A stretch of 64,000 bases of DNA from an uncultured Pelagibacteraceae bacterium. Lineage in GTDB: Bacteria > Pseudomonadota > Alphaproteobacteria > Pelagibacterales > Pelagibacteraceae. A program made the translations under genes and the position numbers. The stretch covers positions 62,001 to 126,000 of the forward strand of contig CACBYG010000001.1 of NCBI GenBank assembly GCA_902543535.1, given 5' to 3'. Below are positions 8,315-19,007 of this stretch, in pieces (within the stretch, counting starts at the first letter, position 1; each line of letters opens with the position of its first letter). A model generated the notes under the pieces. That model was not told where the DNA came from, made no database searches, and saw only the letters and a program-made list of their open reading frames with translations.

Positions 8315-9390
8315 TAATACTTACTATCATTTTTAATTACATCAACATTATGAACCATACTTTCATAAAAACCTGCTTTGGTAATTTTTACGAAATGAGG
8401 TTTGCTTCTAAGTCCAACAATATTTTTTGAACCAAGATATCCCATAGATGATTTTAGGCCACCAACTAATTTATAAATAATACTACCAACATTGCCTTTA
8501 TACTTTACAAAACCTTCAACACCTTCTGGTACATATTTAGAAATATCTTTTTGTTTTTTTTGAAAATATCTATCTGCTGAACCTTTGTTCATAGCACCTA
8601 CAGAACCCATTCCACGAAAACTTTTAAATAATTTTCCATTTTTTTTTATTAATTTTCCAGGAGTTTCATTTGTTCCTGCAAATAATGATCCTATCATAAC
8701 TGCGTCTGCACCAGCTGCAAAAGCTTTTGCTAAATCGCCAGAATATTTTATTCCTCCATCAGAAATTATTTTGATTTTTTTGTTTTTAATTCCACTTCTC
8801 ACAGACAAAATTGCACTAAGCTGTGGAACCCCGATACCTGCAACCAATCTGGTTGTGCAAATAGAACCAGGACCAATTCCAACTTTAATTATATCAACTC
8901 CTAATTTTATTAAAAATTTAGCAGCCTCTGGAGTTGCAATATTTCCTGCACATAGCGCAATTTTATTATTTTTGATTTTTTTTATGTATTTAATTATATC
9001 TCCAACTTTTCTTGTATGTCCATGTGCTGTATCCACTACAATTAAGTCGACACCTTCCTTAATAATTTCTTTTACCCTTTTAAATTCTTTCTCTGACGCT
9101 CCTACAGCTGCTCCAACTTTTAAGGAATGCTTTTTAACTTTTTTAATTTCTAAAATTTGTGTTTTGATATCTAAATTTCTATGTATAACCCCTATTCCAC
9201 CTGCTTTTGCAATAGCAATAGCCATTTTGCTCTCTGTAACTGTATCCATTGCAGAGGACAAAAGTGGAATTTTTAGCTTAAGATTATTAGTCAATGCCAC
9301 AGCGGTATCAGTTTCGGACGGCAAAATTGCTGAGTAATTTGGTGCTAATGTTACGTCGTCAAAGGTAAGTGCTTCTTTTATAGGAACCAT
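8314..9390 (-). CDS. guaB: IMP dehydrogenase lacking CBS domains
   Basis: A 358-residue IMP dehydrogenase, which makes XMP from IMP with NAD in the rate-limiting step to GMP. The usual protein is about 490 residues with a two-CBS regulatory insert after the first third. Here the chain goes directly from HRNLDIKTQILEIKKVKKHS to LKVGAAVG (residues 70-97), so the insert is absent. The catalytic loop GPGSICTTR has the nucleophile Cys178, and the phosphate-site and flap regions (DGGIKYSGD, SSMGYLGS) are intact. The enzyme should be active but free of adenine-nucleotide control through a Bateman module. Confidence 0.94.
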   Translation of the reverse strand: MVPIKEALTFDDVTLAPNYSAILPSETDTAVALTNNLKLKIPLLSSAMDTVTESKMAIAIAKAGGIGVIHRNLDIKTQILEIKKVKKHSLKVGAAVGASEKEFKRVKEIIKEGVDLIVVDTAHGHTRKVGDIIKYIKKIKNNKIALCAGNIATPEAAKFLIKLGVDIIKVGIGPGSICTTRLVAGIGVPQLSAILSVRSGIKNKKIKIISDGGIKYSGDLAKAFAAGADAVMIGSLFAGTNETPGKLIKKNGKLFKSFRGMGSVGAMNKGSADRYFQKKQKDISKYVPEGVEGFVKYKGNVGSIIYKLVGGLKSSMGYLGSKNIVGLRSKPHFVKITKAGFYESMVHNVDVIKNDSKY

Positions 9391-9427
9391 AATCTTTTAT
9401 ATACGATTCCTTTTAAATTTAAAGTCC

Positions 9428-10039
9428 CTATCTAATTTTTCTACAAATTATAAAACTTTCTTTTGAATCTTTTCGACTTGATTTAGGTTTAAAAACCCTA
9501 ACTTCTTTAAAAAACTTTTTACCTTCTGCGACTATTTCATTAAATGTCCCACCCATAAAAATTTTAGATATGAAGTAACCATTTTCTTTAATCATTTCTT
9601 TAGCAAATAGCATTGCCTCTTTGCACAATTCACCGGTTTGGATGGAGTCAATATTCTTTATTCCTGTTGTATTTACAGCCATATCTGACAAAACTACGTC
9701 TACTTTTGCATTTAAATTACTTTTGATTTCATTCTGTATTTTGTCTTCATTAAAATCACCCTGTATTTGAACACTGTTTCCTATTGGTTCCATTTTTTTA
9801 AGATCGATTGAAATAAGCTTTCCATTTTTAATAACTTTTGATGAGTATTGTGACCAGCTACCAGGGGCTGCCCCTATATCAATTACAGATAATCCCCCTT
9901 TAAATATTTTAAATTTTTTATCTATTTCTATTAATTTATAAGCTGATCTTGCTCTATATCCGTCTACTTTAGATTGTCTTACATAGATATCTCTTTTTTG
10001 TTTATTGACCCAATTTTTAGAAATTTTATTTTTTCTCAA
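9428..10039 (-). CDS. rlmE: 23S rRNA 2'-O-methyltransferase RlmE (FtsJ)
   Basis: A 203-residue Rossmann-fold methyltransferase, standard length for RlmE, which methylates U2552 in the A-loop of 23S rRNA. The N-terminal segment YRARSAYKLIEID carries the first catalytic lysine. SAM binding follows in VIDIGAAPGSWSQ. The remaining K-D-K-E tetrad members sit in VLSDMAVNTTG, FISKIFMGG and KESFIICRK. It lies between guaB and a glycosyltransferase gene with short gaps. Confidence 0.93.
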   Translation of the reverse strand: MRKNKISKNWVNKQKRDIYVRQSKVDGYRARSAYKLIEIDKKFKIFKGGLSVIDIGAAPGSWSQYSSKVIKNGKLISIDLKKMEPIGNSVQIQGDFNEDKIQNEIKSNLNAKVDVVLSDMAVNTTGIKNIDSIQTGELCKEAMLFAKEMIKENGYFISKIFMGGTFNEIVAEGKKFFKEVRVFKPKSSRKDSKESFIICRKIR

Positions 10040-10951
10040 TTAATTAATAAATCTTAAACTTTTATTTAAAATTTTACCTTGGACTGTTTTAATATCTATT
10101 TGAATTTCTTTGTTTAGTCTCATATCTTTATTATCTTTCCAGATACCTGCAGCAAGATGCATAATGCCTATCTTGTAATTTGGCAAGTATGGTTCTACAA
10201 AAGTATTATTTACTTCATCAAATTTTGGTAAAAGATTGCTAGTTATCCAATTACAATTTAAAGGTAAAAATTCTGTATCAACATTATCAATATAAACAGA
10301 CATATTAATAGCAAGTTGCTCAGATCCAAATATATCTCCTCCTTTGAGACATTGTTCTAAATTCTCTTGCCATTTTTTCCAAGTAGTAGATTTCTTTTCT
10401 AATGAAAAAACTCCAATGTTTATATGTGGAGCAAAAGCTAATTTTCTTGCTTTTTCATAACTAATTTTAGAATTAATAGCGTGTTTAAAATTTTGTGACT
10501 TTATAATTGCAAGTTTTCCAAAAAGCCATTTAACCCTTGAAGTAATTTTATAACCAGGACCAATAGTTTGTGTTATTCCTAATTTTTCATTTTCGCATGC
10601 TTTGAAATATAGTTCTATAGTTTGCCAATCATTTAGCCATGCATCACAATCAATCCAAAGATATTTTTCATAATCAGGAAAATATTTTGGAAGGAACGCT
10701 CTGGAAACTTGACTCTTTAACCATTCACGACCTTTGATTTTACTAGCTGGAACTTTTATATCCCATTCTGCAGATTTAATTTCATCTACTTTTGAGGATA
10801 ATTCTTGCTTTTGTTGATTAGAAAGTCCTGCATCTAAAACACATATTGCAATTTCTTTACTTTTTTCAAACCTTTTAATAGAGTTTATCAACTCCACTAG
10901 TAAAGGATAGTAGTTGGCATCTGCTAGCGAGACAATTACATTTTTTTTCAT
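10040..10951 (-). CDS. GT-A type glycosyltransferase (GT8-like)
   Basis: A 303-residue soluble protein starting NVIVSLADANYYPLLVELINSI, typical of nucleotide-sugar binding GT-A folds, with a DxD-like motif in YLWIDCDAWLND near residue 100 for the metal and sugar nucleotide. HINIGVFSL and GSEQLAINM around residues 175-215 resemble the acceptor-side region of GT8 enzymes. A late HLAAGIWK may supply a metal ligand. The acceptor is unknown. It overlaps pssA by one base (TAATG), so it may act on envelope lipids or polysaccharide. Confidence 0.7.
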   Translation of the reverse strand: MKKNVIVSLADANYYPLLVELINSIKRFEKSKEIAICVLDAGLSNQQKQELSSKVDEIKSAEWDIKVPASKIKGREWLKSQVSRAFLPKYFPDYEKYLWIDCDAWLNDWQTIELYFKACENEKLGITQTIGPGYKITSRVKWLFGKLAIIKSQNFKHAINSKISYEKARKLAFAPHINIGVFSLEKKSTTWKKWQENLEQCLKGGDIFGSEQLAINMSVYIDNVDTEFLPLNCNWITSNLLPKFDEVNNTFVEPYLPNYKIGIMHLAAGIWKDNKDMRLNKEIQIDIKTVQGKILNKSLRFIN

Positions 10952-11757
10952 TACAAGATATCTTCAAGATCATCATCCTCATCTTTAAAATTTTGATCCT
11001 CATTTTGTTTTTTTAACTTTTGGTAATGGAAAAAACTAATTGGGAGTATTGCTAAGTAAACGATAGCACTTACAGCTATTACATTAAAAGGATAAATCAG
11101 AAGTAAACCAAAAAATAGAACTATTCCAAACAAAAGGAAAATTGTTGTTTTTCTTTGAATTACAATTTTTTTAAGAGAATAACTAGGAAACTTACTTATT
11201 AATAATAATGAAGTTGCAATAAAGAAAATTGGTACCAATAAATCATAATTAATTTGAATTAAATTAAAATTAGTCATGCTGATTATTAATGGTGTCAAAA
11301 CTAATATTCCCCCTGCTGGAGAAGGTACTCCTTCAAAAAAATTATCTCTCCATGAAGGTTCTTGACCAGAATTGACATTAAATCGTGCTAATCTCAAAGC
11401 AACACAAATTACATATATAAGACAAATTAACCAACCAAATCGCCCTAAAGTATTTAGTTTCCAAAAGTACATTATGAAAGCTGGAGCGACACCAAAGCTA
11501 ATCATGTCAGTTAGAGAGTCTAATTCTTTTCCAACTTTTGAAGTCCCTTTAATCAATCTAGCAATTCGTCCATCTAATCCATCTATTACTGCAGCTAATA
11601 TAATTGCTACAACAGCGAATTCAAATCTTCCATCTAAAGCAAATCTAATTGAAGTTAATCCAATGCAAACTCCAATTAATGTTAGCATGTTAGGTAAAAT
11701 TACCCTTGCATTTTTTCTGTCGGTAACAACTTTAAAATTGTTTTTTGGTTTTAACAT
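10951..11757 (-). CDS. pssA: CDP-diacylglycerol-serine O-phosphatidyltransferase
   Basis: A 268-residue membrane enzyme of the CDP-alcohol phosphatidyltransferase family with about six to eight hydrophobic segments. The defining DG-x2-AR-x8-G-x3-D-x3-D motif is complete, running from DGLDGRIAR to GKELDSLTD near residues 61-86. It makes phosphatidylserine from CDP-diacylglycerol and serine. The next gene on the strand upstream, psd, performs the following step, so the pair supplies phosphatidylethanolamine. The C-terminal tail is strongly acidic. Confidence 0.93.
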   Translation of the reverse strand: MLKPKNNFKVVTDRKNARVILPNMLTLIGVCIGLTSIRFALDGRFEFAVVAIILAAVIDGLDGRIARLIKGTSKVGKELDSLTDMISFGVAPAFIMYFWKLNTLGRFGWLICLIYVICVALRLARFNVNSGQEPSWRDNFFEGVPSPAGGILVLTPLIISMTNFNLIQINYDLLVPIFFIATSLLLISKFPSYSLKKIVIQRKTTIFLLFGIVLFFGLLLIYPFNVIAVSAIVYLAILPISFFHYQKLKKQNEDQNFKDEDDDLEDIL

Positions 11758-11759
11758 AA

Positions 11760-12407
11760 TTATTTTTTGGCCAATAAGGTCTCACCAGAAATTGCCGTTT
11801 GACCAACTTTGACTAGGGGTTGATAATTTTCATAATAAACATCTGCTCGACTTCCAAATCTTATCATTCCAATTCTATCACCTTGACTTAGTTCTTGGTT
11901 CTTATCTGTTTCACAAACAATTCTTCTTGCTACTAAGCCTGCAATTTGCACGACTATAATATCATTGCCATGCTTATCTTTTATTTTATAATAATTTCTT
12001 TCATTATCTTCACTAGCTTTATCTAATGATGCATTAAAAAATTTTCCAGGTTTGTATAAAATGTCCTCAACTGTTCCTGAGCAAGGAGTTCTATTTACAT
12101 GACAATCAAATACATTCATAAAAATACTAATTTTTTGGAATTTTTTATTTTCAAGACCAACTTCTTTTGGTCCATCTACCTCTTCAACTTTTATAATTTC
12201 ACCATCAGCTGGACTTACAAGATAATTATCGTCACCTATAATAATTCTATCAGGGTCCCTAAAAAAATAATAAACCCATATCGTTAACAATAAACCAATT
12301 AAGCCTAAAAAGTTATTAATGATTAATAAAATAATAGTTATGAAGGCAGCAATGACTAAAAACTTATATCCTTCAGTATGAATTTTTGGAAATATCTTGG
12401 TAAACAT
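11760..12407 (-). CDS. psd: Phosphatidylserine decarboxylase proenzyme
   Basis: A 215-residue short-class decarboxylase that converts phosphatidylserine to phosphatidylethanolamine. The N-terminus holds two closely spaced membrane segments, then VSPADGEI and the FMNVFDCHVNRTP stretch with the catalytic histidine. Self-cleavage should occur in RIGMIRFGSRADVYY between Gly and Ser, leaving the Ser as the pyruvoyl group. It is first in the psd-pssA-glycosyltransferase run and diverges from icd across 77 bases. Confidence 0.94.
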   Translation of the reverse strand: MFTKIFPKIHTEGYKFLVIAAFITIILLIINNFLGLIGLLLTIWVYYFFRDPDRIIIGDDNYLVSPADGEIIKVEEVDGPKEVGLENKKFQKISIFMNVFDCHVNRTPCSGTVEDILYKPGKFFNASLDKASEDNERNYYKIKDKHGNDIIVVQIAGLVARRIVCETDKNQELSQGDRIGMIRFGSRADVYYENYQPLVKVGQTAISGETLLAKK

Positions 12408-12484
12408 ATTCTTCTATTTGCTAATTTTTGATTAATATGTATATAAACCAATCAAATTCAATTAATAAGATAATTTTTATTTTA

Positions 12485-13699
12485 ATGAGTAAAATCAAGG
12501 TAAAAAACCCAGTTGTAGAGTTAGACGGCGATGAAATGACTCGAATTATATGGGAGTTCATTAAGAATAAACTTATCTTACCATATCTTGATCTAGGAAT
12601 TGAATATTACGATCTTGGTATGAAAAGCCGTGACAATACTGATGATCAAATCACAATAGACTCGGCGAATGCTATCAAAAAAATTGGGGTTGGGATAAAA
12701 TGCGCAACTATTACCCCTGATGAAGCAAGGGTAGAAGAATTTGATCTAAAAAAAATGTGGAGGTCGCCAAACGGTACTATTAGGAATATTATTGGGGGTA
12801 CAGTTTTTAGAGAACCTATCATTTGTAAAAATATTCCAAAGCTTGTTCCTTCTTGGACAGATCCAGTAATTATAGGAAGACATGCTTTTGGAGATCAGTA
12901 CAGAGCAACAGATTTTAAAGTTCCTGGTAAAGGAAAAATGGAAGTTAAGTGGACATCAGAAGATGGAAAAGATGAGATAAAATATGAGGTATTTAATTTT
13001 ACTGGTCCGGGAGTAGCACTTTCAATGTATAATTTAGATAAATCAATTCAAGATTTTGCAAGATCCTGTTTCAGTTATGGGCTAATTAAAAAATGGCCAG
13101 TTTACATGTCTACAAAAAATACCATCCTAAAACAATATGATGGTAGATTTAAAGATATATTCCAAGAAGTATTTGAGAATGAATATAAAGAAGAATTTGA
13201 TAAAAATAATTTAACTTATGAACACAGATTAATTGACGATATGGTTGCATGCGCAATGAAATGGAGTGGTAAATATATTTGGGCATGTAAAAATTATGAT
13301 GGTGACGTTCAGTCTGATACTATGGCACAAGGATATGGTTCATTAGGCTTAATGACTAGTACTCTTCTAACACCAGATGGAAAAGTTATGGAAGCAGAGG
13401 CTGCTCATGGAACAGTAACAAGACATTATAGAATGCATCAACAAGGTAAAGAAACTTCAACAAATCCTATCGCATCTATATTTGCATGGACTAGAGGGCT
13501 AGCTCACAGAGGAAAACTTGATAGTAACGATGGATTAATAAAATTTGCGCAAACAATTGAAAAAGTTTGTATTGAGTGTGTTGAAAATGGAGCTATGACA
13601 AAAGATTTAGCAATACTAATTGGCCCATCTAGTAAATACTTAACCACTAATCAATTTTTAGATGAAATTGATGGTAATCTAAAAGCGAAATTAAATTAA
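12485..13699 (+). CDS. icd: NADP-dependent isocitrate dehydrogenase
   Basis: A 404-residue enzyme of the eukaryote-like NADP-IDH class common in Alphaproteobacteria. It makes 2-oxoglutarate and NADPH in the TCA cycle. The open frame reaches back to 12428, but ATG 12485 gives the family start [20 protein letters not shown]. Substrate-binding residues appear in [20 protein letters not shown], metal ligands in [14 protein letters not shown] and NYDGDVQSD, and the NADP site in [12 protein letters not shown]. The stop overlaps the convergent alaS stop by nine bases. Confidence 0.95.
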   Translation: MSKIKVKNPVVELDGDEMTRIIWEFIKNKLILPYLDLGIEYYDLGMKSRDNTDDQITIDSANAIKKIGVGIKCATITPDEARVEEFDLKKMWRSPNGTIRNIIGGTVFREPIICKNIPKLVPSWTDPVIIGRHAFGDQYRATDFKVPGKGKMEVKWTSEDGKDEIKYEVFNFTGPGVALSMYNLDKSIQDFARSCFSYGLIKKWPVYMSTKNTILKQYDGRFKDIFQEVFENEYKEEFDKNNLTYEHRLIDDMVACAMKWSGKYIWACKNYDGDVQSDTMAQGYGSLGLMTSTLLTPDGKVMEAEAAHGTVTRHYRMHQQGKETSTNPIASIFAWTRGLAHRGKLDSNDGLIKFAQTIEKVCIECVENGAMTKDLAILIGPSSKYLTTNQFLDEIDGNLKAKLN

Positions 13700-16357
13700 A
13701 GCCTTAAGTTTTTCAATAGCATTGTCTATTTTTGATTGATCTTGGCCACCAGCTTGAGCAAAATCTTTTCTTCCTCCACCACCCTTGCCTCCAATAATCT
13801 CTGAACCAATTTTTACAAACTGAACAGCATCATATTTACTTGTTAAGCTTTCTGTAACTCCAACTGCTATCCCTACTTTGTCATCTTTGCTTGCAAAAAC
13901 TATCACGATACCTTCTGATAAATCTTTTTTACCTTGATCAACTAATTTTCTTAACTCTTTAGGAGGAAGATCATCAACTTTTTGAAGTCTTAATTTAATT
14001 CCATTTATATCTTGATCTTTGATAATATTTTTAGATTTATCATTTAAAATTGAATTTACTGAAAGAGTTTCTAATTGTTTTGTTAAGTTTTTAATTATGT
14101 TTTTTTGATCTGATTGATCTAAGCTCGGTTTTCCTCCAAGCTTTGTAATTTGCTCACTTAAGTCTTTAATAGTTTCATCATCCTTTTCAGAAGATAGGGC
14201 TGAGAGTTTTTCTTTATTTTTCAAATAATTCTCTAATTGTTTGTCTCTTAAAGCCTCAATTCGTCTTACTCCAGCAGCGATTGAAGATTGGCTGACTATT
14301 TTAAATTTTCCAATATCTCCAGTATTTTTAACATGGGTTCCACCACATAATTCTGTGGAAAAATACTTTCCATCCTCATCTCCCATAGAAAGCACTCTCA
14401 CTTCATCTCCATATTTTTCACCAAATAAAGCCAATGCTCCATTTTGTACAGCTTCATCAGGTGTCATTAACCTGGTTTTTACATCTGACTTTTTTGAAAC
14501 CATATTATTCACAAATTTCTCTATCTTATCTATTTCATCATTTTGGATTGGTTTCATATGACTAAAATCAAATCTCAATCTGCTAGGCTCAACAAGTGAA
14601 CCTTTTTGAGTTACGTGATCCCCTAATACTCTTCTCAAAGATTCATGTAAAAGATGGGTTGCAGAGTGGTACGCTCTAGTATCATCTCTTCTTTCAACAT
14701 TTATCTTCATTTCAACATTTTCTTTTAGCTTTATGGAACCACTGACTACTTTTCCATAATGTACAAATAAATCTCCAAGTTTTTTCTGAACATCTGTTAC
14801 CTCAAATTTAAATTCGTTTGATACAATCTCACCAGTATCCCCTACTTGACCTCCAGACTCTCCATAAAAGGGGGTTTGGTTTACAATGATCATTCCCTCA
14901 TCGTTTTCTTTCAGTTGATCGACTTCTTTGTTTTTCTTTAACAAAGATAAAACGATACCTTCTGCTTGATTTGTTTCATAACCCAAAAACTCTGTTGGTT
15001 CCAATTTATCTTTAATCCCAAACCAAATATCTTCAACCGCAGCGTCCCCTGAACCTTTCCAATTTTTTTTAGCAAGTTCTCTACTTTCTTTCATCAAATA
15101 TTTAAACTTATCTATATCAATAGACATAGATTTGTTTCTTAAAATATCTTCAGTAAGATCTAATGGAAATCCGTAAGTGTCATACAATTTGAATGCCACC
15201 TCACCTGGTAAAACTTTATCAATTTTAGAAATTTCGTCATTTAAAATTTTAATTCCTCTATCAAGAAGAACTAAAAATTTTTCCTCTTCCATTCTTAAAG
15301 TTTCTTTAATCAATGACTCTGCTCTTACTAATTCAGAATAATTTCCTGACATTTCATCTTTAAGAGTATCAAACAAATTATAAAAAACTGGTTCCTTGGA
15401 TCCTAATAAGTGAGAGTGTCTCATTCCCCTTCTCATAATTCTTCTAAGTACATATCCTCTTCCTTCATTCGAAGGTAAAACACCTTCTGCAATTAAAAAG
15501 GAGCTTGCTCTCAAGTGATCAGCTATAACTCTAAAACTTGATATATTAGTTTTATTTGATTTAACTTTAACAATATCTGAAGCTGAATTTATAATTTTTT
15601 CAAAATGATCTGTTTCGTAGTTATCATGAGTTCCTTGAAGCAGTGCCGCAATTCTTTCTAAACCCATACCAGTATCCACAGATGGTTTTGGTAAATTTAT
15701 TCTCTTGTCTTTTGAAACTTGTTCATACTGCATGAAAACTAAATTCCAAATCTCAATAAATCGATCCCCATCTTCATCTTTGGAGCCAGGTAATCCTCCA
15801 GCTAAATGATCTCCATGGTCAAAAAAGATTTCAGAACAAGGGCCACATGGACCTGTCTCTCCCATTGACCAAAAATTGTCTGATGTAGCTATTCTAATAA
15901 TTCGATCATCGCTAAAACCCGCTATTTTCTTCCAATAATTGAAAGCCTCATTATCTTCGTGAAATACAGTTACATATAGGCGGTCTTTATCAATGCCAAA
16001 ATCTTTAGTGATTAAATCCCAAGCATAATGAATTGCTTGTTCTTTAAAATAATCTCCAAAAGAAAAGTTTCCTAACATCTCAAAGAAAGTGTGGTGACGA
16101 GGTGTATAACCAACATTTTCAAGGTCATTATGTTTTCCACCTGCACGAACACATTTTTGAGAAGTAGTAGCTCTTACATAATCTCTTTTTTCTAAACCTG
16201 TAAATACATTTTTAAACTGAACCATCCCAGAATTAGCAAACATCAAAGTTGGATCGTTATTAGGAACTAAATTACTAGACTCAACTATCTTGTGCTCGTT
16301 CTTTTCAAAGTACTTTAAGAAAGTATTTCTTATTTCATTTAAGGTTTTGTCAGCCAT
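13691..16357 (-). CDS. alaS: Alanine-tRNA ligase
   Basis: An 888-residue full-length AlaRS. The class II catalytic core occupies the first 400 or so residues, with [18 protein letters not shown] and the motif-2 arginine region [19 protein letters not shown]. The editing domain has its zinc site intact: [11 protein letters not shown] and [16 protein letters not shown]1/C-Ala domain with [13 protein letters not shown] ends the protein. It lies downstream of recA, separated by a terminator, so it probably has its own promoter in the roughly 45 bases between that terminator and the start. Confidence 0.96.
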   Translation of the reverse strand: MADKTLNEIRNTFLKYFEKNEHKIVESSNLVPNNDPTLMFANSGMVQFKNVFTGLEKRDYVRATTSQKCVRAGGKHNDLENVGYTPRHHTFFEMLGNFSFGDYFKEQAIHYAWDLITKDFGIDKDRLYVTVFHEDNEAFNYWKKIAGFSDDRIIRIATSDNFWSMGETGPCGPCSEIFFDHGDHLAGGLPGSKDEDGDRFIEIWNLVFMQYEQVSKDKRINLPKPSVDTGMGLERIAALLQGTHDNYETDHFEKIINSASDIVKVKSNKTNISSFRVIADHLRASSFLIAEGVLPSNEGRGYVLRRIMRRGMRHSHLLGSKEPVFYNLFDTLKDEMSGNYSELVRAESLIKETLRMEEEKFLVLLDRGIKILNDEISKIDKVLPGEVAFKLYDTYGFPLDLTEDILRNKSMSIDIDKFKYLMKESRELAKKNWKGSGDAAVEDIWFGIKDKLEPTEFLGYETNQAEGIVLSLLKKNKEVDQLKENDEGMIIVNQTPFYGESGGQVGDTGEIVSNEFKFEVTDVQKKLGDLFVHYGKVVSGSIKLKENVEMKINVERRDDTRAYHSATHLLHESLRRVLGDHVTQKGSLVEPSRLRFDFSHMKPIQNDEIDKIEKFVNNMVSKKSDVKTRLMTPDEAVQNGALALFGEKYGDEVRVLSMGDEDGKYFSTELCGGTHVKNTGDIGKFKIVSQSSIAAGVRRIEALRDKQLENYLKNKEKLSALSSEKDDETIKDLSEQITKLGGKPSLDQSDQKNIIKNLTKQLETLSVNSILNDKSKNIIKDQDINGIKLRLQKVDDLPPKELRKLVDQGKKDLSEGIVIVFASKDDKVGIAVGVTESLTSKYDAVQFVKIGSEIIGGKGGGGRKDFAQAGGQDQSKIDNAIEKLKALI

Positions 16358-16403
16358 ATTTTTAAAATACAGCTTTTTTAATCTATGTCTAGATATCGAT
16401 AGG

Positions 16404-16435
16404 GAAAAAAGGCGCTTAAATTAAGCGCCTTTTAT
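16404..16435 (-). terminator. Rho-independent terminator after recA
   Basis: The arms GGCGCTTAA (16411-16419) and TTAAGCGCC (16421-16429) form a perfect nine-base stem with a single-base loop on paper, realistically a shorter stem. On the minus strand the stem is followed by six T residues (16410-16405). It lies just past the recA stop. A-rich sequence on the other flank gives a weaker T-run on the plus strand. Confidence 0.85.
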
Positions 16436-16451
16436 TAATAAAGATGACCTA

Positions 16452-17606
16452 TTAATTCTTTTTAGATGGAGGAGTAGCTTCTGCTTTTTCAGCTTCTTCT
16501 TTTTCAGCTACTTTTTTTTCTTTCTCAATTTTATCAGGATCAAGTGGATTTCCTTCTATTTTCTTAGAAATTACTCCTGCTTTTTCCCTAATAGCCATTT
16601 CAATTTCTGCTGCAACTTGAGGATTTTGAGCTAAATAAGTCTTAGCATTTTCTCTACCTTGACCAATTTTCTCACCTTTATAAGCATACCATGCTCCTGA
16701 TTTTTCAATTATATCAGCTTTAGAACCAAGATCGACGAGTTCACCCATTTTGCTAATTCCTCTTCCATACATTAAATCAAATTCTACAACTTTAAATGGT
16801 GGAGCAACTTTGTTTTTAACTACTTTAACTCTTGTTGAGTTACCAATAATTTCATCTTTATCTTTAATGGCACCAATTCTTCTAATGTCCATTCTTACTG
16901 ATGAATAAAATTTAAGTGCGTTTCCACCTGATGTTGTTTCAGGACTCCCAAACATAACTCCAATTTTCATTCTGATTTGATTAATAAAAATCATCATTGT
17001 ATTTGTGTTAGAAATTGAACCAGTTAATTTTCTTAAAGCCTGACTCATTAATCTTGATTGAAGACCAACATGATGATCTCCCATCTCTCCTTCAATTTCA
17101 GCTTTCGGTGTTAGAGCTGCAACAGAGTCAATAACAATAACTGAAATAGAGCCTGATTTTACTAGTGTATCAGCAATTTCTAAAGCTTGCTCACCAGCAT
17201 CAGGTTGTGAAATTAAAAGTTCTTCAGTATTGACACCTAATTTTTTTGCATAAACTGGATCCAAAGCATGCTCTGCATCAACAAATGCACAAATACCTCC
17301 AGCTTTTTGTGCTTCAGCAACAACTTGTAAAGCTAATGTTGTTTTTCCAGATGACTCTGGTCCGTAAACTTCAACAATTCTTCCTTTAGGCAATCCACCT
17401 ATTCCTAATGCTAAATCTAAGCTCAAAGATCCTGTAGATATTGACTCGATATCCATAGCTCTTTTTTCACCAAGCTTCATTACTGAGCCTTTTCCAAAAT
17501 TATCCGTAATTTGAGCTATCGCAGCATCTAATGCTTTGTTTTTCTCTTTGTTGTCCGTCTCTTGATCTTTAGTAGATTTAACTACTTTTAGGTTATTTTT
17601 AGTCAT
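16452..17606 (-). CDS. recA: Recombinase RecA
   Basis: A 384-residue RecA. It forms the presynaptic filament for homologous recombination and stimulates self-cleavage of LexA/UmuD-type proteins. Walker A is [15 protein letters not shown] near residue 72; Walker B is [14 protein letters not shown]; the L2 loop region is [20 protein letters not shown]. The C-terminal tail is a long lysine- and glutamate-rich extension ending PPSKKN. A GAGG ribosome site lies seven bases before the ATG. A possible SOS operator sits upstream, and umuDC is about 3.4 kb away. Confidence 0.97.
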   Translation of the reverse strand: MTKNNLKVVKSTKDQETDNKEKNKALDAAIAQITDNFGKGSVMKLGEKRAMDIESISTGSLSLDLALGIGGLPKGRIVEVYGPESSGKTTLALQVVAEAQKAGGICAFVDAEHALDPVYAKKLGVNTEELLISQPDAGEQALEIADTLVKSGSISVIVIDSVAALTPKAEIEGEMGDHHVGLQSRLMSQALRKLTGSISNTNTMMIFINQIRMKIGVMFGSPETTSGGNALKFYSSVRMDIRRIGAIKDKDEIIGNSTRVKVVKNKVAPPFKVVEFDLMYGRGISKMGELVDLGSKADIIEKSGAWYAYKGEKIGQGRENAKTYLAQNPQVAAEIEMAIREKAGVISKKIEGNPLDPDKIEKEKKVAEKEEAEKAEATPPSKKN

Positions 17607-17653
17607 ATTTTGCCTCTTTTATTAAATTTTTTAACACTCGAATCATGATATTA

Positions 17654-17681
17654 AATGTACACATTTTGTTCTCATTGGCAA
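17654..17681 (-). promoter_or_regulatory. Candidate recA promoter with SOS-box-like element
   Basis: On the minus strand TTGCCA (17681-17676) and TACATT (17659-17654) are 16 bases apart. Between and overlapping them lies GAAC-N7-GTAC (17671-17657), read on the plus strand as GTAC-N7-GTTC. The alphaproteobacterial LexA site is GTTC-N7-GTTC, so this is a one-base-off match in the right place. The -10 is poor. Confidence 0.4.
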
Positions 17682-17714
17682 TATATTTATTTTGTACCTC
17701 AAAAAGTCAAATAA

Positions 17715-19007
17715 TTACTTAAGATTTAGATATTTGCTATTTAGAAGTCCTACTGCTTTCAAGAGATTATATTGGGCCATAAGGTAGTTTTTCTCAGAAT
17801 TTGCCAAAGATATTTGAGCAGAAAGTAATAATGCATTTGATTGAATAACATCAAGAGTATTTCTTGATCCTCTTTCATACTCTGCTGCAATTCCCTCATA
17901 CGCTATTTGGGATGATCTAACCTGAATTTTTACGGAACTTAGAAAACTTTCTGAAGATTGCAAACTTGACCATGCACTAGCAACATTAGTGTCATTAGTT
18001 CTAACAGCATCATCTAACAATAATCTTTTTCGTGTGGTTAAATTCGAATTTTTATTAATAGTTGATCTTTTTTTTCCACCAGAATAAAAAGGCCAACTTA
18101 AAGTTGCTTTTAATGTATCTTTTTCCCTCTCATCAATAGTTGAAGTAAGGTCATCTGAGTAAGATCTTTCTAAAGATAAAGAAGCTGTGGGTTTTAAATC
18201 AGACTCAGAAATTTCTAAATCTTTTTCAGATTTTTCAAGATCAAGTTTTGCAATTAAAATATCTGGATTATTTTGTTTAGACAGATTAATGGCTTCATTA
18301 AGAGTGCTTGGAATACTTACAATTGCATTAGAATTTTTTTTCAATTGTTTTGGATCATTAATTTTTCCAATTATATTTTCATAATTTAATTTACTGATTA
18401 ATAGATCACTTTTTGACTTTGCGAATTGAGCTTGGGCACCTGCAAGAGAAGATTCTGATTGTGCTAAGTCAGTATTTGTAATTTGACCTCTATCTCTTCT
18501 AATCTTATCATTTTCTACCTGTCTAATTAAAAGATTTAAATTCTGTTCGTTTATTTTAAGTGTTTCTCTAGTTAATATTAAATTTGTAAAAGCATTAATT
18601 GCACTATGAAGTATATCTTGCTCTTTCTTTACCAATTTAGCCTTTGCCAGGTCTAAAGCTGTAATATTTTTTTTAAGCGTTATATCTCTTCCAAAATCCA
18701 ATATTGTTTGTTCTAATTTAATTGAAGTTGTGAATGGATCAACATCATTGATTGTTGCATCTCCTCCACTTTGATTGGTTAGCTTGTTAGTATCTTCAAT
18801 ACTTTTAGATCCACTTAAGGTTAATGAGGGCTTATAATCAGCCTTAGAAATATTGACATCTTCCTCTGACGCTTTAATATTTTCTCTTTCAGCATTTAAT
18901 TGAATGTTATTTTGGTAAGTTTGGTTTAATGCATCATATAAAGTAACTGAAAATGCATTACTAAAATAAAATAACGATAAACTAATTAGTACTAATATTT
19001 TTTTCAT
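17715..19007 (-). CDS. TolC-family outer-membrane efflux protein
   Basis: A 430-residue protein with a signal peptide (MKKILVLISLSLFYFSNAFS) and two OEP repeats of long amphipathic helices. TLYDALNQTYQNNIQLNAER begins the first and LNEAINLSKQNNPDILIAK begins the second, the standard TolC duplication. NTLDVIQSNALLLSAQISLA near the C-terminus is a typical coiled-coil end. It would form the outer-membrane channel for type I secretion or a drug efflux pump, but no inner-membrane partner is adjacent. Its ATG overlaps the glycerate kinase stop by four bases. Confidence 0.88.
   Translation of the reverse strand: MKKILVLISLSLFYFSNAFSVTLYDALNQTYQNNIQLNAERENIKASEEDVNISKADYKPSLTLSGSKSIEDTNKLTNQSGGDATINDVDPFTTSIKLEQTILDFGRDITLKKNITALDLAKAKLVKKEQDILHSAINAFTNLILTRETLKINEQNLNLLIRQVENDKIRRDRGQITNTDLAQSESSLAGAQAQFAKSKSDLLISKLNYENIIGKINDPKQLKKNSNAIVSIPSTLNEAINLSKQNNPDILIAKLDLEKSEKDLEISESDLKPTASLSLERSYSDDLTSTIDEREKDTLKATLSWPFYSGGKKRSTINKNSNLTTRKRLLLDDAVRTNDTNVASAWSSLQSSESFLSSVKIQVRSSQIAYEGIAAEYERGSRNTLDVIQSNALLLSAQISLANSEKNYLMAQYNLLKAVGLLNSKYLNLK

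Noticed and set aside
8585-9337. A 250-codon open frame on the plus strand
   Set aside because: It lies entirely antisense to the well-supported guaB gene, and its translation has low complexity and no recognisable family. It is a by-product of codon bias in AT-rich DNA.
12428-12484. 19-residue N-terminal extension of isocitrate dehydrogenase
   Set aside because: The family begins at MSKIKVKNP; the extension is low-complexity and lies in the divergent promoter region.
14241-14561. A 106-codon plus-strand frame inside alaS
   Set aside because: Antisense to the conserved AlaRS editing domain; no independent start signal.
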